Source of the DNA: JALHSW01 sp963720675
Lineage (GTDB): Bacteria > Actinomycetota > Acidimicrobiia > IMCC26256 > PALSA-555
NCBI GenBank assembly: GCA_963720675.1
Contig: CAVRGH010000007.1
Coordinates: 186,001 to 250,000, forward strand
Direction of reading: 5' to 3'
Length of the DNA stretch: 64,000 nt
The notes below the pieces were generated by a model. That model searched no databases, was not told the DNA's origin, and saw only the letters and a program-made list of their open reading frames with translations. Positions 1-10,612 of the stretch are shown piece after piece; within the stretch, counting starts at the first letter, position 1, and each line of letters opens with the position of its first letter. The translations under genes and the position numbers were made by a program.

Positions 1-1318
1 GGTCGGATCGGACTCTTCGCGACCGGCTTGAGGTGGCTGAAGCACTCGAAGCTGTGGACCCCGGTGTAGGAGCCCATCCCGCTCTCGCCGACGCCCCCGA
101 ACGGGAGCACCGGGTTCGACGCCTGGGTGAACATCTGGTTCACGGTGACCGACCCGGAGCTCGTACTCCGGATGATCCGCTCGGCGACCGCGTCGTCGGC
201 GCTGAAGACGTACATCGTCAGCGGCTGCGGACGGGAGGAGATCTGCTCGATCGCGCTCGTCGGGTCCGTCCACCGCGACCACCGGGAGCACCGGGCCGAA
301 GATCTCTTCGCCCATGATCGGGTGATCCGTCAGGTACGTCGCGCACGATCGTGGGTGCGATGTAGCGCTCGGCTCGGTCCCGGTCGCCGCCGAGCACGAT
401 CTCGCCTGCCCCTTCGAGGAGGCTTCGTCACTCGGTCGAACTGCCGGTCGTTGATCATGCGGGCGAGGTCCGGGCTCGACTTCGGTTCGTCCCCGTACGC
501 GGAACGCACCCAGCGAAGCCATCGCGTCGATGAGCGTCGGTGCTCGATCTCGCGGTCGACGAGCACGTAGTCGGGAGAGATGCAGGTCTGACCGGCGTTG
601 AAGAGCCGGCCCCACATGATGCGGCGTGCAGCAATGGCGACGTCGGTGTCCTCGGTGCACATACGCGGGGTTCTTCCCGCCGAGCTCGAGCGCGACCGGC
701 GTGAGGTGCTCGGACGCGGCGCGCATCACGACCCGGCCGACCCGAGCGTTACCCGTGTAGTGGATGAACCCGAAGCGGTGACGTAGGAGCTCCTCGGCGA
801 CTTCGGCGCCGCCGTCGAACACCTTGACGGCTTCGGAGTCGACGTAGTCGGGGAGGGAACGCACCAACACCTCCGAGGATGCCGGCCGCGACCTCGGACG
901 GCTTGATCGCGACCGTGTTGCCCGCGGCGAGCGCGCCGAGCAATGGAAGGATCGCGAGGCCAACGGGATAGTTCCAGGCCGGCAGGACGCAGGACCGCCC
1001 CCCACGGTTCGGGATAGATCCGACTCCGTGCCGGCTGGGCTCGCAGCGGCGTGCGCAGGCGACGCGGCTCCATCGCCGTGCGGGCAGGTGCTTGCGGATG
1101 ACCCCGAGCTCGGCGAGCACTCCCCCGACGTCGGCCGCGAACGCCTCGAACGCCGGCTTGCCCAGGTCGGCGTGGGTCGCCTCGAGGATGTCGTCGCAGT
1201 GCGCGCGCAGGAAGCGGGCCACGCCGTCGAGCTGTTCGAGGCGCCACTCGATGGGCCGGGTACGGCCGCTCGCGAAGACGTCCCACAGTGCGCTGACGTC
1301 ACTCTCGAGGTCGGCCAT
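1..1318 (-). pseudogene. Aldehyde dehydrogenase (ALDH3-like), frameshifted, 3' end outside window
   Basis: Would oxidise an aldehyde to the acid with NAD(P)+. Reading from the ATG at 1318, the frames together give an N-terminal helical region, the substrate-channel motif PAWNYPVGL, the cofactor segment GNTVAIKPSE, the catalytic-cysteine motif NAGQTCISPDYVLV (near 560-600) and the C-terminal motif PFGGVGESGMG (near 70-110). PxWNYP and CISPDYVLV point to the class 3 ALDH group. The frame is interrupted several times: a lost base near 1095, extra bases near 1005 and 860, and more downstream. The last few dozen residues lie beyond base 1. It is separated from the upstream binding-protein gene by a strong hairpin at 1336-1376. 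Whether the breaks are decay or sequence error cannot be told from here. Confidence 0.8.
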
Positions 1319-1335
1319 GAACTCGTTACGACCCG

Positions 1336-1376
1336 ATTCGCCCGGGGCCCGGAACGGATCCGGGCCCCGGAGCGAA
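1336..1376 (-). terminator. Strong hairpin terminator after the binding-protein gene
   Basis: ATTCGC followed by CCGGGGCCCGGA pairs with its complement across a 5-base loop. This gives an 18-bp stem with one bulged base. It lies between the stop of the substrate-binding gene (1395) and the start of the aldehyde dehydrogenase (1318), both on the minus strand. No U-tract follows, as is common in high-GC actinobacteria. Confidence 0.65.
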
Positions 1377-1394
1377 TGTCGGGGGGACGGACGC

Positions 1395-2635
1395 TCAAGG
1401 AGCGACGAACGGGTTCACGAACTTCGGGCTCAGGGCGACGATCTTGCCGCCCTTCTTCACCTTGGCGTACATCACCGAGGTGTTGAACGCCCTGGGGACC
1501 GCACCGCCGAAGACGGTCGTGTTCGGTGTCGTGTAGTCGAGTTGCGGGGCCATGCCCTGCGGGTCGTAGGTGAGGCTGCTCATGCCGGCGAGCACCGATG
1601 CCCGATCGATGGTCGCGCTGATCCTTCACGCCGGCGACGAAGACCTGGTACGCGAGCCAGGCGTTCTTGACCAGGTCGTCCTGGTCGTCCTCGGCGTTCC
1701 CGTACTTCTTCATCTCTCTCACGTAGCGCTTCACGCCCGGGGCCTTGACATCGGTCGTGGCGAGACCGCCCGTGGCGATGTAGATCCCGGTCGCGTCGGC
1801 GCCCAACGACTTGAGCACCGCAGGCGTCAGGATGCTCGGGAGGGTCGCCACCTTCTTGCCGTCCCAGGCGCCGGTCGACTTCGCCGACTGCACGAGACGG
1901 GCGAACTGCTCGGGCAGGCTCGCGATGACGATTCCGTCTCCCAGGTCGCCGAGCTGCGCGACCTCGGCGGAGAGATCCTGCTTCTCGATCGGGAGCTTCA
2001 CCTCACCCGCGAGCTTCGAGTCCTCGGGTGCTCGAGACCTTGGTTCACCAGGATCGGGACCTGCGCCGCCGCGGCGAGGTCGAGGTTCCCGAGAGCGATC
2101 TTGTCGACCTTGAACTCGTCGACGAGGAGCGTGGCGGCACCGGGCGTGCCGAGCGCACCGGACATGACGGGGAAGGCGATCGGTGAGGTGAAGTCCGGTG
2201 TCGAGATCGGAAGGCTCCCGATCGAGGCGATGCCGGCCTGCTCGAGGATCGGGTTGATGGCCGCGCCTTCGCTGTTCGCGCTCCCGACGACCGCGACGAT
2301 CTTCGGGTTGCTCGCCATCTCGTTGGCGCACTTGGCGCCGCCGTTCGGGTCGTTCGTCGCGTTGGTGCAGACGTGCACGACGACCTTGCTCCCGCCGAGG
2401 TCGCCGCGCTTCTGGCCGGCCTTGATGGCGGCGCGCAGCGAGGTCTCGACCTGCTCGTTGCTCTGTCCGACGGCTTCGTCCTTGTTGTAGATGATGCCGA
2501 TGTCCACCGAGCGGGCTCGGCGGCTTGCGCGTAGCGGGCCTTCGTGGAGGCGCCGACAGCGCCGGCAGTCATCCCCACGAGCATCGCGACCGCGAGGCCG
2601 ATCGAGACGGCCTTCCCCTTGCGGACACCTTGCAT
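1395..2635 (-). pseudogene. Branched-chain amino-acid-type ABC substrate-binding protein (copy 1), frameshifted
   Basis: Periplasmic-binding-protein type I (Peripla_BP_6/LivK-like), the extracytoplasmic receptor of a Liv-type importer. The ATG at 2635 is preceded by GGGGGGAA at good spacing and is preferred to a start 27 bases upstream. A signal peptide is visible (KGKAVSIGLAVAMLVGM, then an Ala-rich cleavage region). The mature part reads DIGIIYNKDEAVGQSNEQ, VGSANSEGAAINPILEQAG and, at the end, VPRAFNTSVMYAKVKKGG. Total length (about 413 codons) matches the intact paralogue at 41036-42274, with the same domain order. Frame changes fall near 2505, 2040 and 1605. The partner membrane and ATPase genes begin at 4224, so this receptor probably belonged to that transporter, with the P450 and ferredoxin genes between. 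Confidence 0.85.
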
Positions 2636-2687
2636 GAGTTCCCCCCGAGATCTCTGAACCATCGCCTGTCCGATGCTCAGGATGAGA

Positions 2688-2717
2688 AAGTTACCACTCG
2701 GACATTCTCAATTCCAA
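2688..2717 (-). promoter_or_regulatory. Candidate sigma-A promoter of binding-protein gene copy 1
   Basis: On the minus strand TTGGAA (2717-2712) and TAACTT (2693-2688) are separated by 18 bases, about 50 bases ahead of the ATG at 2635. The segment is noticeably AT-richer than its surroundings. It overlaps the last bases of the P450 gene. Confidence 0.4.
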
Positions 2718-3926
2718 GTATTTTGCTCGCCGGGTCTCAGCTCGGCGGCACGGGCTCGAAACGATCGGCAACGAGCGGGGACCCCGCACCGGACCCTTCG
2801 ACCACGTCACCGAGGCGCCGTCGGCGATCCGGAACGGCGGCACCAGGCGGAGCAGCTCCTCCAGAGCGAGCGGCGACCTCCATCCGGGCGACGTTCGACC
2901 CGAGGCACTTGTGGATGCCGGTTCCGAACGCGAGATGACGGTTCGGTTGGCGGTCGAGTCGGACATCGTCGGGATCCTCGAAGGCGGCGTCGTCACGGTT
3001 CGCCGACGGGAACGAGATCATGACCATCTCGCCCGCCCGCATCGACTGGCCGTGGAACACGGTGTCGATCGCGGACCTGGCGCGCCAGCGTCACCGGCGC
3101 GAACGCTCGGAGGAACTCCTCCGTGGCGGTCGTGACCAGCTCAGGATGGTCACGCGAGATGCTGCTGATCCGTCGGGGTGCGTCCCCAGGTAGTGCAGAA
3201 TGCATCCGAGCATGCTCCACGTGGTGTCGATTCCGGCGAGCAGGATGACCGCGCAGGTGTTGATGATGTCGTCGTCGCTCAGTCGCTCACCCTCGAGCTC
3301 GGCCTCGACGAGGTAGCTCAGGATGTCCGAGCCCGGGTTCGCCCGGCGCTCGGCGACGAGCTCCATCAGGAAGATCAGGATCTCCCCGACCGCCTCCATG
3401 GCTCCGGAGAGGTCCTCCGCCGCGGGCTCGATGACCCGCTCCACCCAGTCGGTGAAGCGCGTCAGCGTCGGAGGGAGCCCGAGGATCTGACAGACCACCG
3501 CAGTCGGCACGTGGCGAGCGAAGTCTTCGGACCCGTCGAAGGAACCGGTCGTGAGGTGGGGTTCGAGCAGGCCGACGATCGTCGCGCGGGTGAGCTCGGC
3601 GAGCGGCGCGATCTTGCCGGGACGAACGCCGTGGCGAGCAACCGCTTCAGACGGGTGTGCTCCGGTGGGTCGAACTGGAGCGGGCCCAGACGGACGTCCT
3701 CGCCGTACCCGATGTCGGTCGGGACCGTCACGTACCGAGACGAGAACACGCCGGGATCGCGGGCGATCTCGCAGACGTCGTCGTAGCGCGAGACGACCCA
3801 GAACCCTCCGTGCGCGTCGGTGTGCGCGACCGGGCACCGCTCGCGGAGCTCGCGGAGCTTCGGGTACGGGTCCTTGGCGAACTCCTCGTCGTAGTGGTCG
3901 AACTCCACGGTGGGTCGGATCGCCAC
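2691..3926 (-). pseudogene. Cytochrome P450 (copy 1), frameshifted
   Basis: A soluble bacterial class I cytochrome P450 of about 410 residues that would use the ferredoxin encoded just upstream. GTG at 3926 gives an N-terminus reading FDHYDEEFAKDPYPKLRE, then the FDPPEHTRLKRLL helix-C region and the I-helix oxygen-activation motif LLAGIDTTWS. The heme-ligand loop FGTGIHKCLGSNVARME lies near 2900 and the usual C-terminal strand KGPVRGPRSLPIV ends at 2691. At least four frame changes are needed (near 3620, 3190, 3080 and 2870). The start abuts the ferredoxin stop at 3927. In this family the pair hydroxylates hydrophobic substrates such as terpenoids or steroids; the substrate here is unknown. 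Confidence 0.85.
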
Positions 3927-4143
3927 TCACGCCTGCTCCCCTCGATCTCGTCGATCAGCTCGACCGCCTGCTCGGGGCAATTCGCCGACCGCGAGGCGGG
4001 CGAGCTGCTCCTGCTCCGGGGAGAGCTCGCCGGTCAACGAGCGCGTGCGCCGTGCCGTGCTCGTCAACGTCGAAGACCTCAGGTGCCAGACTCACGCAAC
4101 GGTTGTGTCCCTGGCAACGAGCGGTCGAGACGCGGACCTTCAT
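3927..4143 (-). pseudogene. [3Fe-4S] ferredoxin (copy 1), frameshifted
   Basis: A small electron carrier for the adjacent P450. ATG at 4143 has GAGGGAA just upstream and is preferred to a start 15 bases earlier. The first cluster ligands are in CQGHNRC (Cys10, Cys16), followed by APEVFDVDEHGTA. The last ligand segment NCPEQAVELIDEIEG appears in another frame near 3960-4000, so at least two indels break the gene. Length is otherwise normal for a 60-70 residue actinobacterial ferredoxin. It runs directly into the P450 start and is divergent from the permease gene at 4224. Confidence 0.8.
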
Positions 4144-4190
4144 CTGATTCCCTCGCATGGAGTCACCGTGTGCGGCAGCTCGGTCAGGCT

Positions 4191-4204
4191 AGTACATTAT
4201 GAAC
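4191..4204. promoter_or_regulatory. Candidate operator, half of a GTTCATA-CAT-TATGAAC palindrome
   Basis: AGTA-CAT-TATGAAC lies in the divergent region between the ferredoxin (starts 4143, minus) and LivHMG (starts 4224, plus). The right half-site equals the complement of the left half-site of the element at 11712-11727. A shared regulator is inferred, not shown. Confidence 0.35.
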
Positions 4205-4223
4205 CTAGAAGATTGGGGGGAGC

Positions 4224-7016
4224 GTGACCGAAGCGCTGCAGTTCATGCTCCTTGGCCTCGGGAGCGGCGCGATCTACGCCCTCGCAGCCCAGGGCATCGT
4301 GGTGATCTACCGGGGCTCGGGCGTCCTCAACTTCTCACAGGGTGCGCTCGGGCTGCTGTCGGCGTCCATCTTCGTCTACACGTGGAGCGACGAAGGGTGG
4401 CCGCTCCTCCCGGCCATGGTCGTGGGCGTGGCCGCCGCGGCCCTGACCGGTGCGTTCGTGTACCTCCTCGTGATGCGGCCCCTCCAAGGGACCTCGCCGC
4501 TCGTCCGACTCGTCGCGTCGCTCGGTGTGCTCGCCGTCCTGCAGCAGAGCGTGATCATCGTGTTCGGCAGCGACGTGAAGCTCGTCCCCGCATTCCTGCC
4601 CGAAGGGCAGCTCGAGATCGTCGATGGGGCGTCGATCGCATACGACAAGCTCACGATCCTGGCGACGGCAGTCGTCCTCACGATCGCACTCGCCGCGTAC
4701 TTCCGGTTCACGCGACTCTGGCATGGCGACCCAGGCAACGAACGACGATCCGATCGCAGCATCTGCGCTGGGTTGGTCGCCCGTCGTCATCGGCTGCGTG
4801 AACTGGACGGTCGGTGCAGCCCTCGGTGGCCTCGCGGGCGTCTTCATCGTGCCGATCGCCGGCCTCTCACCGGTCGCGCTGACCTTGGTGATCCTGCCGG
4901 GCTTCGCGGCGGCGCTGGCGAGCGGCTTTCGCTCGTTCAGCCTCGCGCTGCTGTTCGGCCTCTTACTCGGCGTCGGCCAGGCCCTCCTGGTGCGGTACGG
5001 CACCGACATCTTCAGCAACGTCCCCGGGCTCGACGCGGTTGGTTGGAGCGACGCGCCTTCCGTTCCTGCTCATCGTCGTCGTGCTGGTGTGGCGGGGATC
5101 CGTGATCCCGACGCGCTGGCGAGCTCGGCTCGCTCCTCCCCCGGGTCGGCATGCCGCGCCGGATCGGACCGGGCCACGTCGTCGCGATCGTGGCCCTGGC
5201 CGGATTCGTCGCGATCGGTCCGGCCGATCTGGTCGCAGCCATCGTCACGTCCCTCCTCGCGGCGATCGTCGGCCTGTCGGTCGTGCTCCTGACCGGGTAC
5301 GCCGGCCAGCTCAGCTTGGGCCAGATGGCCATCGCGGGGGTCGCGGCGTTGGTCGCCGGTCGCCTCAGCGGCTCGGCCGGACTCCCGTTCGTCGTGGCGG
5401 CGCCGCTCGCGATCGTGGCCGCCGTCGGGGTCGGCGCGCTGTTCGCACTCCCGTCACTCCGATCGCGTGGCGTCAGCCTCGCGGTGGTGACCCTCGGATT
5501 GGGTATCGCCGTCGAGAAGGTGGTCTTCGCGAACAGCGAGTACACCGGTGGTCTGAACGGGACGGAGGTCGATCCTCCGACGCTCTTCGGGTGGAGCTTC
5601 TCCTCGGTCGCACACCCCGAGCGCTACGCGCTCGGTCGTCGTCGCTGCATTCGGTGTCGCGGCGCTGGTCGTGTCCAATGTGCGGCGCGGGATGATCGGT
5701 CGACGTTTCCTGGCGGTGCGGAGCAACGAGCACGCGGCGGCGTCCCTCGGCATCAGCATCCCCGCGGCCAAGATCGCGGCGTTCGGCCTGGCTGCGGCGA
5801 TCGCCGCGCTCGGCGGCGTGCTCCTCGCGTTCCGGTTCTCGGTGGTGCAGTACGGGACCTTCGACCTCTTCGCTTCGCTCGAGGTCGTGATCCTCACGGT
5901 CATCGGAGGCACGGGCTACGTGATGGGTGCCGCCATCGGTTCGGTGCTCGCACCGGGCGGACTCGTCGAGTTCCTCACCGAAGGGATCACCGATTCCGGG
6001 CGTTGGATCCTCCTCGCCTCCGGCGTCGGCCTCTTGGTCACGCTGATCGCGAATCCCGACGGCCTCGCGGATCTCGTCCCGCGGGTACTCCGACGACGTA
6101 CGCGGGCTGCTCGACGCGCCGAGTCGGAACGCCCGACGCCCTCGCTGCTGGACGCGGCGACGATCGACACTGCCGCCCAGGCAGTCGAGACCGTCGCGGC
6201 GGTCACGCTCCAGGTCGAGGATCTCTCGGTCGCGTTCGGCGGCGTCCACGTGCTCCACGAGGTGAGCCTCTCGGTGGTGCCCGGTCGGATCACGGGACTC
6301 ATCGGAGCGAATGGCGCCGGGAAGACCACGTTGCTCGAGGCGGTCAGCGGCTACGTCCGTCCCGCGTCGGGCACGGTCGCCATCGGGGATCGGGTCGTCA
6401 CCGGCCGCTCGGCGACGCGGCTTGCGCGAGCCGGGATCCGAAGGAGCTTCCAGGGCGTCGAGTCGTTCGACGACTTGACGGTCCGCGAGAACCTCCTCGT
6501 CGCTGTCCGAAGAGCTTCGCAGAACCGGATGGGTGCGCGAGGTGCTCCGACCGACCGCACCTCGGCTTCCCGAACACCTCGCGGTGCTCGCCGAGGAGTT
6601 CGGCCTGACCGACGAGCTCGACCGATCACCGACCGAGCTGCCATTCGGTCGGCGTCGACTCCTCGGCGTCGCACGCGGTGCTCGCCGGGAGACCCGCGGT
6701 GCTACTCCTCGACGAGCCCGCATCGGGATTGAACAACCAGGAGACCAGCGAGCTCGCCTCGCTGCTCCGCCGAGTCGTGGACACGCACGGAATCGGCGTA
6801 CTGCTCGTCGAGCACGATGTCGACATGGTCGTCGGTCTCTGTGACGACGTTGTCGTGCTGGACGTCGGGCGTGTCATCTTCCACGGTGCACCGGCGGACC
6901 TGCTCCATGATCCCGCCGTCGCGTCCGCCTATCTCGGCGAGGCGCGCACTGGCGTCGCGGAAGGCGCCGTCAGCCGAGCGGGAAGGGCAGATCGTTGCGA
7001 CCGACCGCTGAGGTGA
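4224..7016 (+). pseudogene. Fused LivH-LivM-LivG ABC transporter protein (copy 1), frameshifted six times
   Basis: One polypeptide joining two branched-chain-amino-acid-type permeases and an ATPase, as in the intact copy at 42303-45056. GTG at 4224 has a GGGGGGAG ribosome site. The LivH part begins MLLGLGSGAIYALAAQGI, LivM includes GQLSLGQMAIAGVAA, and LivG shows Walker A GANGAGKTT (near 6305), a degenerate signature LPFGRRRLLGVAR and Walker B VLLLDEPASGLN. The frame steps +1 six times (near 4719, 5057, 5132, 5634, 6533 and 6673). Each step is explained by one extra base, and removing six bases gives exactly 928 codons. Conserved motifs survive in every segment, so decay is recent or the sequence is erroneous. 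The stop overlaps the start of LivF. Confidence 0.85.
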
Positions 7017-7703
7017 CCACCGATCCCGTGCTACGGGCCGCCGGGCTCGACTGTGGGTACGACGGCGTCACGGTCGTGCACGGCTTCGAGCTCACGCTGG
7101 AACCCGGTCGGATCGTCGCGCTCGCTCGGCGCCAACGGCGCGGGGAAGACCACGACGCTGTCGACGCTCGCCGGCGTGCTGCCGTCGATCGCCGGGTCGA
7201 TCACGCTCTTCGGCAATCCCCGATCGGGCCCGCTCCAGCGCCGAGCACGCTCCGGACTTGGCTATCTCAAGGAGGGAACGAGCGTCTTCCCGACCTTGAC
7301 CGTCGCGGAGAACCTCAGGCTGGGTCCGGGCGATCCGGAACGGGCCTACGAGATCGCTCCACAGCTGCGCGACCTGCGGAGCCGGCGGGGCGCCTTGTTG
7401 TCGGGGGGTGAGCAGCGGATCCTCGCCGTCGCGCGAGCGCTCGCAGCCGAGCCGCGCGTGCTGCTCGTTGACGAGCTCTCGCTCGGCCTCGCGCCGCGCA
7501 TCACGGACATGCTCCTGGGGCTGCTGCGCGAGCACGCTGATCGGGGGACGGCGATCCTGCTCGTCGAGCAACACCCCGCCGCAGCGCTCGCGATCGCCGA
7601 CCGGGCAATGGTGATGCGGCGTGGAAGCGTGGTGCTCGAGGCATCGCCCGGCGACATCGCCGGCGATGTCGCCGACCTCCACGACCTCTATTTCGGGGTC
7701 TGA
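7013..7703 (+). pseudogene. livF: LivF-type ABC ATPase (copy 1), one frameshift
   Basis: Second ATPase of the Liv-type importer. GTG at 7013 overlaps the LivHMG stop (gTGA). The protein reads LDCGYDGVTVVHGFEL, then Walker A GANGAGKTTTLSTLAG, the Q-loop region GYLKEGTSVFPTLTV, signature LLSGGEQRILAVARAL and Walker B VLLVDELSLGLAP. One extra G at 7124, inside GCGCTC-G-CTCGGC, breaks Walker A; without it the gene is 229 residues, the same as the intact copy at 45053. It converges with, and overlaps by 16 bases, the SnoaL-like gene on the other strand. Confidence 0.9.
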
Positions 7704-8179
7704 GCACGCTCGATCCGCGTCCATCCGACGTCGAAGTTCTCTTCGCCACAGATCTTGAGCACCCGTTCGGCGAAGCGCCAACCTTCAGCCGTGCGGACGT
7801 ACCGGTCGTAGTAGTAGCCCCAGAGCTGTGCCGCCGACCCGTCAGCCGCGCCGTGCCACGCGTACAACGACACCGTCCCCGACGCCCGATCAGGCGGGTC
7901 GAGCGTCAGGCGGACGTCGGCGTTGTGGTGACTCGTGTTCACGAAGCCGGCACCTTCGTCACCGCCGGATGCCGCGGCGAAGAACGCTGCGAGCTCGGCC
8001 CGGCTGTGGAGGGTCGGACCCATCCCGGGGCCGTACGACACCGAACACGTCTCCGCGAACAACTCGACGACTGCCCCGTAGTTGCCGTGGTCGATGTGGA
8101 ACGAGTAGTCGGCGATGAGATCGCGGATCTGTTCACGATCGAGCAGTTCACCGAGCGCCGATTCGTTGCTGCCGGTCAT
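7688..8179 (-). CDS. SnoaL-like (NTF2-fold) protein
   Basis: 163 residues of the SnoaL/NTF2 fold, an alpha+beta barrel found in polyketide cyclases, dehydratases and ring-hydroxylating-dioxygenase small subunits. Family traits visible are the N-terminal helix DREQIRDLIADYSFHIDHG, the strand VVELFAETCSVSYGPG, the segment SRAELAAFF and the C-terminal GYYYDRYVRTAEGWRFAERV. ATG at 8179 has a GAGGGAAGG ribosome site and overlaps the stop of the GMC oxidoreductase (ATGA), so the two are co-translated. It is the only clearly intact gene in the first 13 kb. The substrate is unknown; a dehydratase or isomerase role in the same pathway is inference. Confidence 0.75.
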   Translation of the reverse strand: MTGSNESALGELLDREQIRDLIADYSFHIDHGNYGAVVELFAETCSVSYGPGMGPTLHSRAELAAFFAAASGGDEGAGFVNTSHHNADVRLTLDPPDRASGTVSLYAWHGAADGSAAQLWGYYYDRYVRTAEGWRFAERVLKICGEENFDVGWTRIERAQTPK

Positions 8180-9802
8180 GACCTTCCCTCCTCGGACAGT
8201 TCGGCTCGATGCAGGATGAGGTCGGACGCCATTTCCCCGATCATCATCGACGGGGCGTTCGTGTTCCCGGTCGTCAAGGTCGGCATGATCGACGCATCCA
8301 CCACGCGGAGACCTTCGAGGCCCTGCACCCGGAGCTGTGGGTCCACCACGGAGCGATCGTCGATGCCCATTCGACAGGTTCCGACCGGGTGCGCGCCGTA
8401 GGTGGCGTTCTCCCGCACGTGTGCCTCCCATTCCTCGCGGGTCTGACAGCTCCCCTCCGGTTCGAAGAGCCCTCCCACCAGGCTCGCGATGGCGGGCTGC
8501 GCCATGATCCGCCTGCCCTCCTCCATCCCGGCGAGCAGGCCCTCGACATCGCCCGGTGCGCCGAGCAGCTCGTGCACGATCATCGGCGGGTCGTGCGGAG
8601 CATTGCTGCGGAGGCGGATGCAACCCCGCGAGGTCGGATGGAGGAAGAGCGTGGACACGAGGACGCCTTCGTCCTTGTGCGGCCCGACCTTCAGGATCCC
8701 GTCGGGACCACGCTCACGGGTCGTCGCGAAGTTCGCGAAGGCGAGCTGGACGTCGGGTGTCGGGAGTGCAGCGTCGGTGCGGTGCATCACCTGGACGTGG
8801 AACACCGTGGCGGCGAGCAGGCCCCGACCGTGCCGTGCGTAGCTCCCCATCGCCTTGACGACGTCGATCGCGGCGCAACTTGTTGATCGTCGAGAAGTTG
8901 GCGTGCCAGCGCTGCATCGCGGCCGGATGCTCCTGCAGGTTCTCACCGACCCCGGCGAGATCTTGTTCCACCTCGATGCCGACGTCGGTGAGCTCGCGCG
9001 CGGGGCCGACGCCCGACAGCATCAGGATCTTCGGTGATGCCAGCGAACCGGCGCTGAGAACGACCTCTTCGCTGGCGCGCGCGATCTTGAGCTCACCACG
9101 GTGTTCGTACTCGACTCCCACCGCGCGACCGTGCTCGATCACGATCCGATGCACGAACGCCTTCGTGCGAATTCGCAAGTTGTTGCCACGCGCGATCCGC
9201 CGGCGGTACTCGCGTGAAGCCTGGGACCGGATACCACGTCGTTGGTTGACCTGTACCACGCCGACCCCTTCTTGGCGCGCGCCGTTGTAGTCAGCCGTGA
9301 ACTCGTGCCCGGCCTCCTGGGCAGCCGCGAGGAACGCGTCGTTCGCGAGGTGGTCGATCGAGTGGAAGGCGACGGCGATCGGCCCGTCCGAGCCACGAAA
9401 CTCGTCCGCGCCTCGGAACCACGACTCGAGTCGGCGGAATCGGGGCAACACCGACTCGTAGTCCCAGCCTTCACAGCCCGCCGCGGCCCATCCGTCGTAG
9501 TCGCCTCGATGCCCTCGCACGAACACGGTCGCGTTGATCGACCCGCCACCCCCGAGAACCCGACCTGCGGCCCAGGCTTCGACCACACCGTTGCGAGAAG
9601 GGTCGGGTTCGGGAACGTATTTCCAGTTGAGCGTGCGATATGCCGAGATCACGCCGGCCGGGATCAACACGTCGGGGCGCCGGTCGGTACCACCGGCCTC
9701 GAGGACGAGGACGTCGGCTCCGGCTTCGGCGAGCCGGGCGGCGACAACGCTCCCCGACGAACCCCCGCCGATGACGACATAGTCGTGCAGACCAACCGTC
9801 AT
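8176..9802 (-). pseudogene. GMC-family FAD oxidoreductase (choline-dehydrogenase-like), one frameshift
   Basis: An FAD-dependent alcohol dehydrogenase or oxidase of about 540 residues. ATG at 9802 follows AAGGAG at 5-base spacing; a TTG one codon upstream is less likely. The N-terminal dinucleotide site reads VVIGGGSSGSVVAARLAEAG, with GGGGSINATVFVRG (GMC signature 1) and SAGSLASPKILMLSGVG (signature 2). The C-terminal domain holds the active-site motif HPVGTCRMG and ends VVDASIMPTLTTGNTNAP. A single extra base near 8875 shifts the frame between KL and AAIDVVKAMG; removing it restores 542 codons. The stop overlaps the start of the SnoaL-like gene. The likely role is oxidising an alcohol intermediate ahead of the aldehyde dehydrogenase. 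Confidence 0.85.
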
Positions 9803-9844
9803 CAACGCTCCTTCGTGGGCGGATCCGAGGGCGAGGCCTTGGGG

Positions 9845-10612
9845 TCAGAGGCCACGAAACACCGGTGATCTTCTCTCGTGGCGAGCTCGCATCGCCTCCC
9901 GCACATCCTTGGTGGCGAAGTTCACGGCTTGGGCTTGCGCCTCGGCTTCGAGTGCTTCGGCGAGGGACACCCCGAAGGCCTGATTCAGCAGACGCTTGCT
10001 CAAGCTCAGTGCTACTGGTGGACCAGCAGCGAGTCGCCGCGAGCTCGGCAACCTCGTCGTCGAGCCGTTCGGGGGCGACGACGCGATTCACGACACCGAG
10101 CTGGTGCGCCCGGAGTGGGTCCAACTCCTCAGCGAGGAGGACCAGCTCCTTGGCGCGCTGTGGGCCGACGAGTCGGGGAAGCACCCACGAGACGCCGAAG
10201 TCGGCCGAGAGACCGAGCTGGGCAAAGGTCGGGAGGAGCCGGGCGGTCTCGCTCGCGACCACGAGATCACAGCTGAGGGCGAGACCAAAACCCGCGCCCA
10301 CCGCCGCGCCTTCGACCTTCGCGACAGTCGGTTGTGGAAGGTTGTGCAACGCAAGGCAAGCGTTCCCGACCAGGCGCATCCGCGTGAGGAACGATGCGTC
10401 CGTTCCACCCGTGTCCGTCAGGTCTGCGCCGGAGCAGAACGCGCCGCCAGCCCCAGTGAGCACGACGACGCGGTCACGCGAGGCTCTCCCGCGATTTCGC
10501 CCGTCACCGACAGGAGATCGAGGTACATCGCTTCGTTGAGTGCATTCTTCGTCTTCGGCCGATTGAGCGTGACCGTGACGACACCGTCGACTCGTGTGAC
10601 GTCGAGCGTCAT
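9845..10612 (-). pseudogene. Enoyl-CoA hydratase/isomerase (crotonase family), frameshifted
   Basis: Crotonase-fold enzyme of 255 residues acting on 2-enoyl-CoA. ATG at 10612 overlaps the stop of the upstream dehydrogenase (ATGA). The order is VDGVVTVTLNRPKTKNALN, oxyanion-hole segment GAGGAFCSGADL, second oxyanion segment AAVGAGFGLALSCDLVVA, then LPRLVGPQRAKELVL and a tail ending RRSPVFRGL. The first frame change (near 10480) is a lost base and the second (near 10045) an extra base, so the overall length is unaffected. It sits in a minus-strand row of dehydrogenase, hydratase, GMC oxidoreductase and SnoaL-like protein that reads like a beta-oxidation-style side path. Confidence 0.85.
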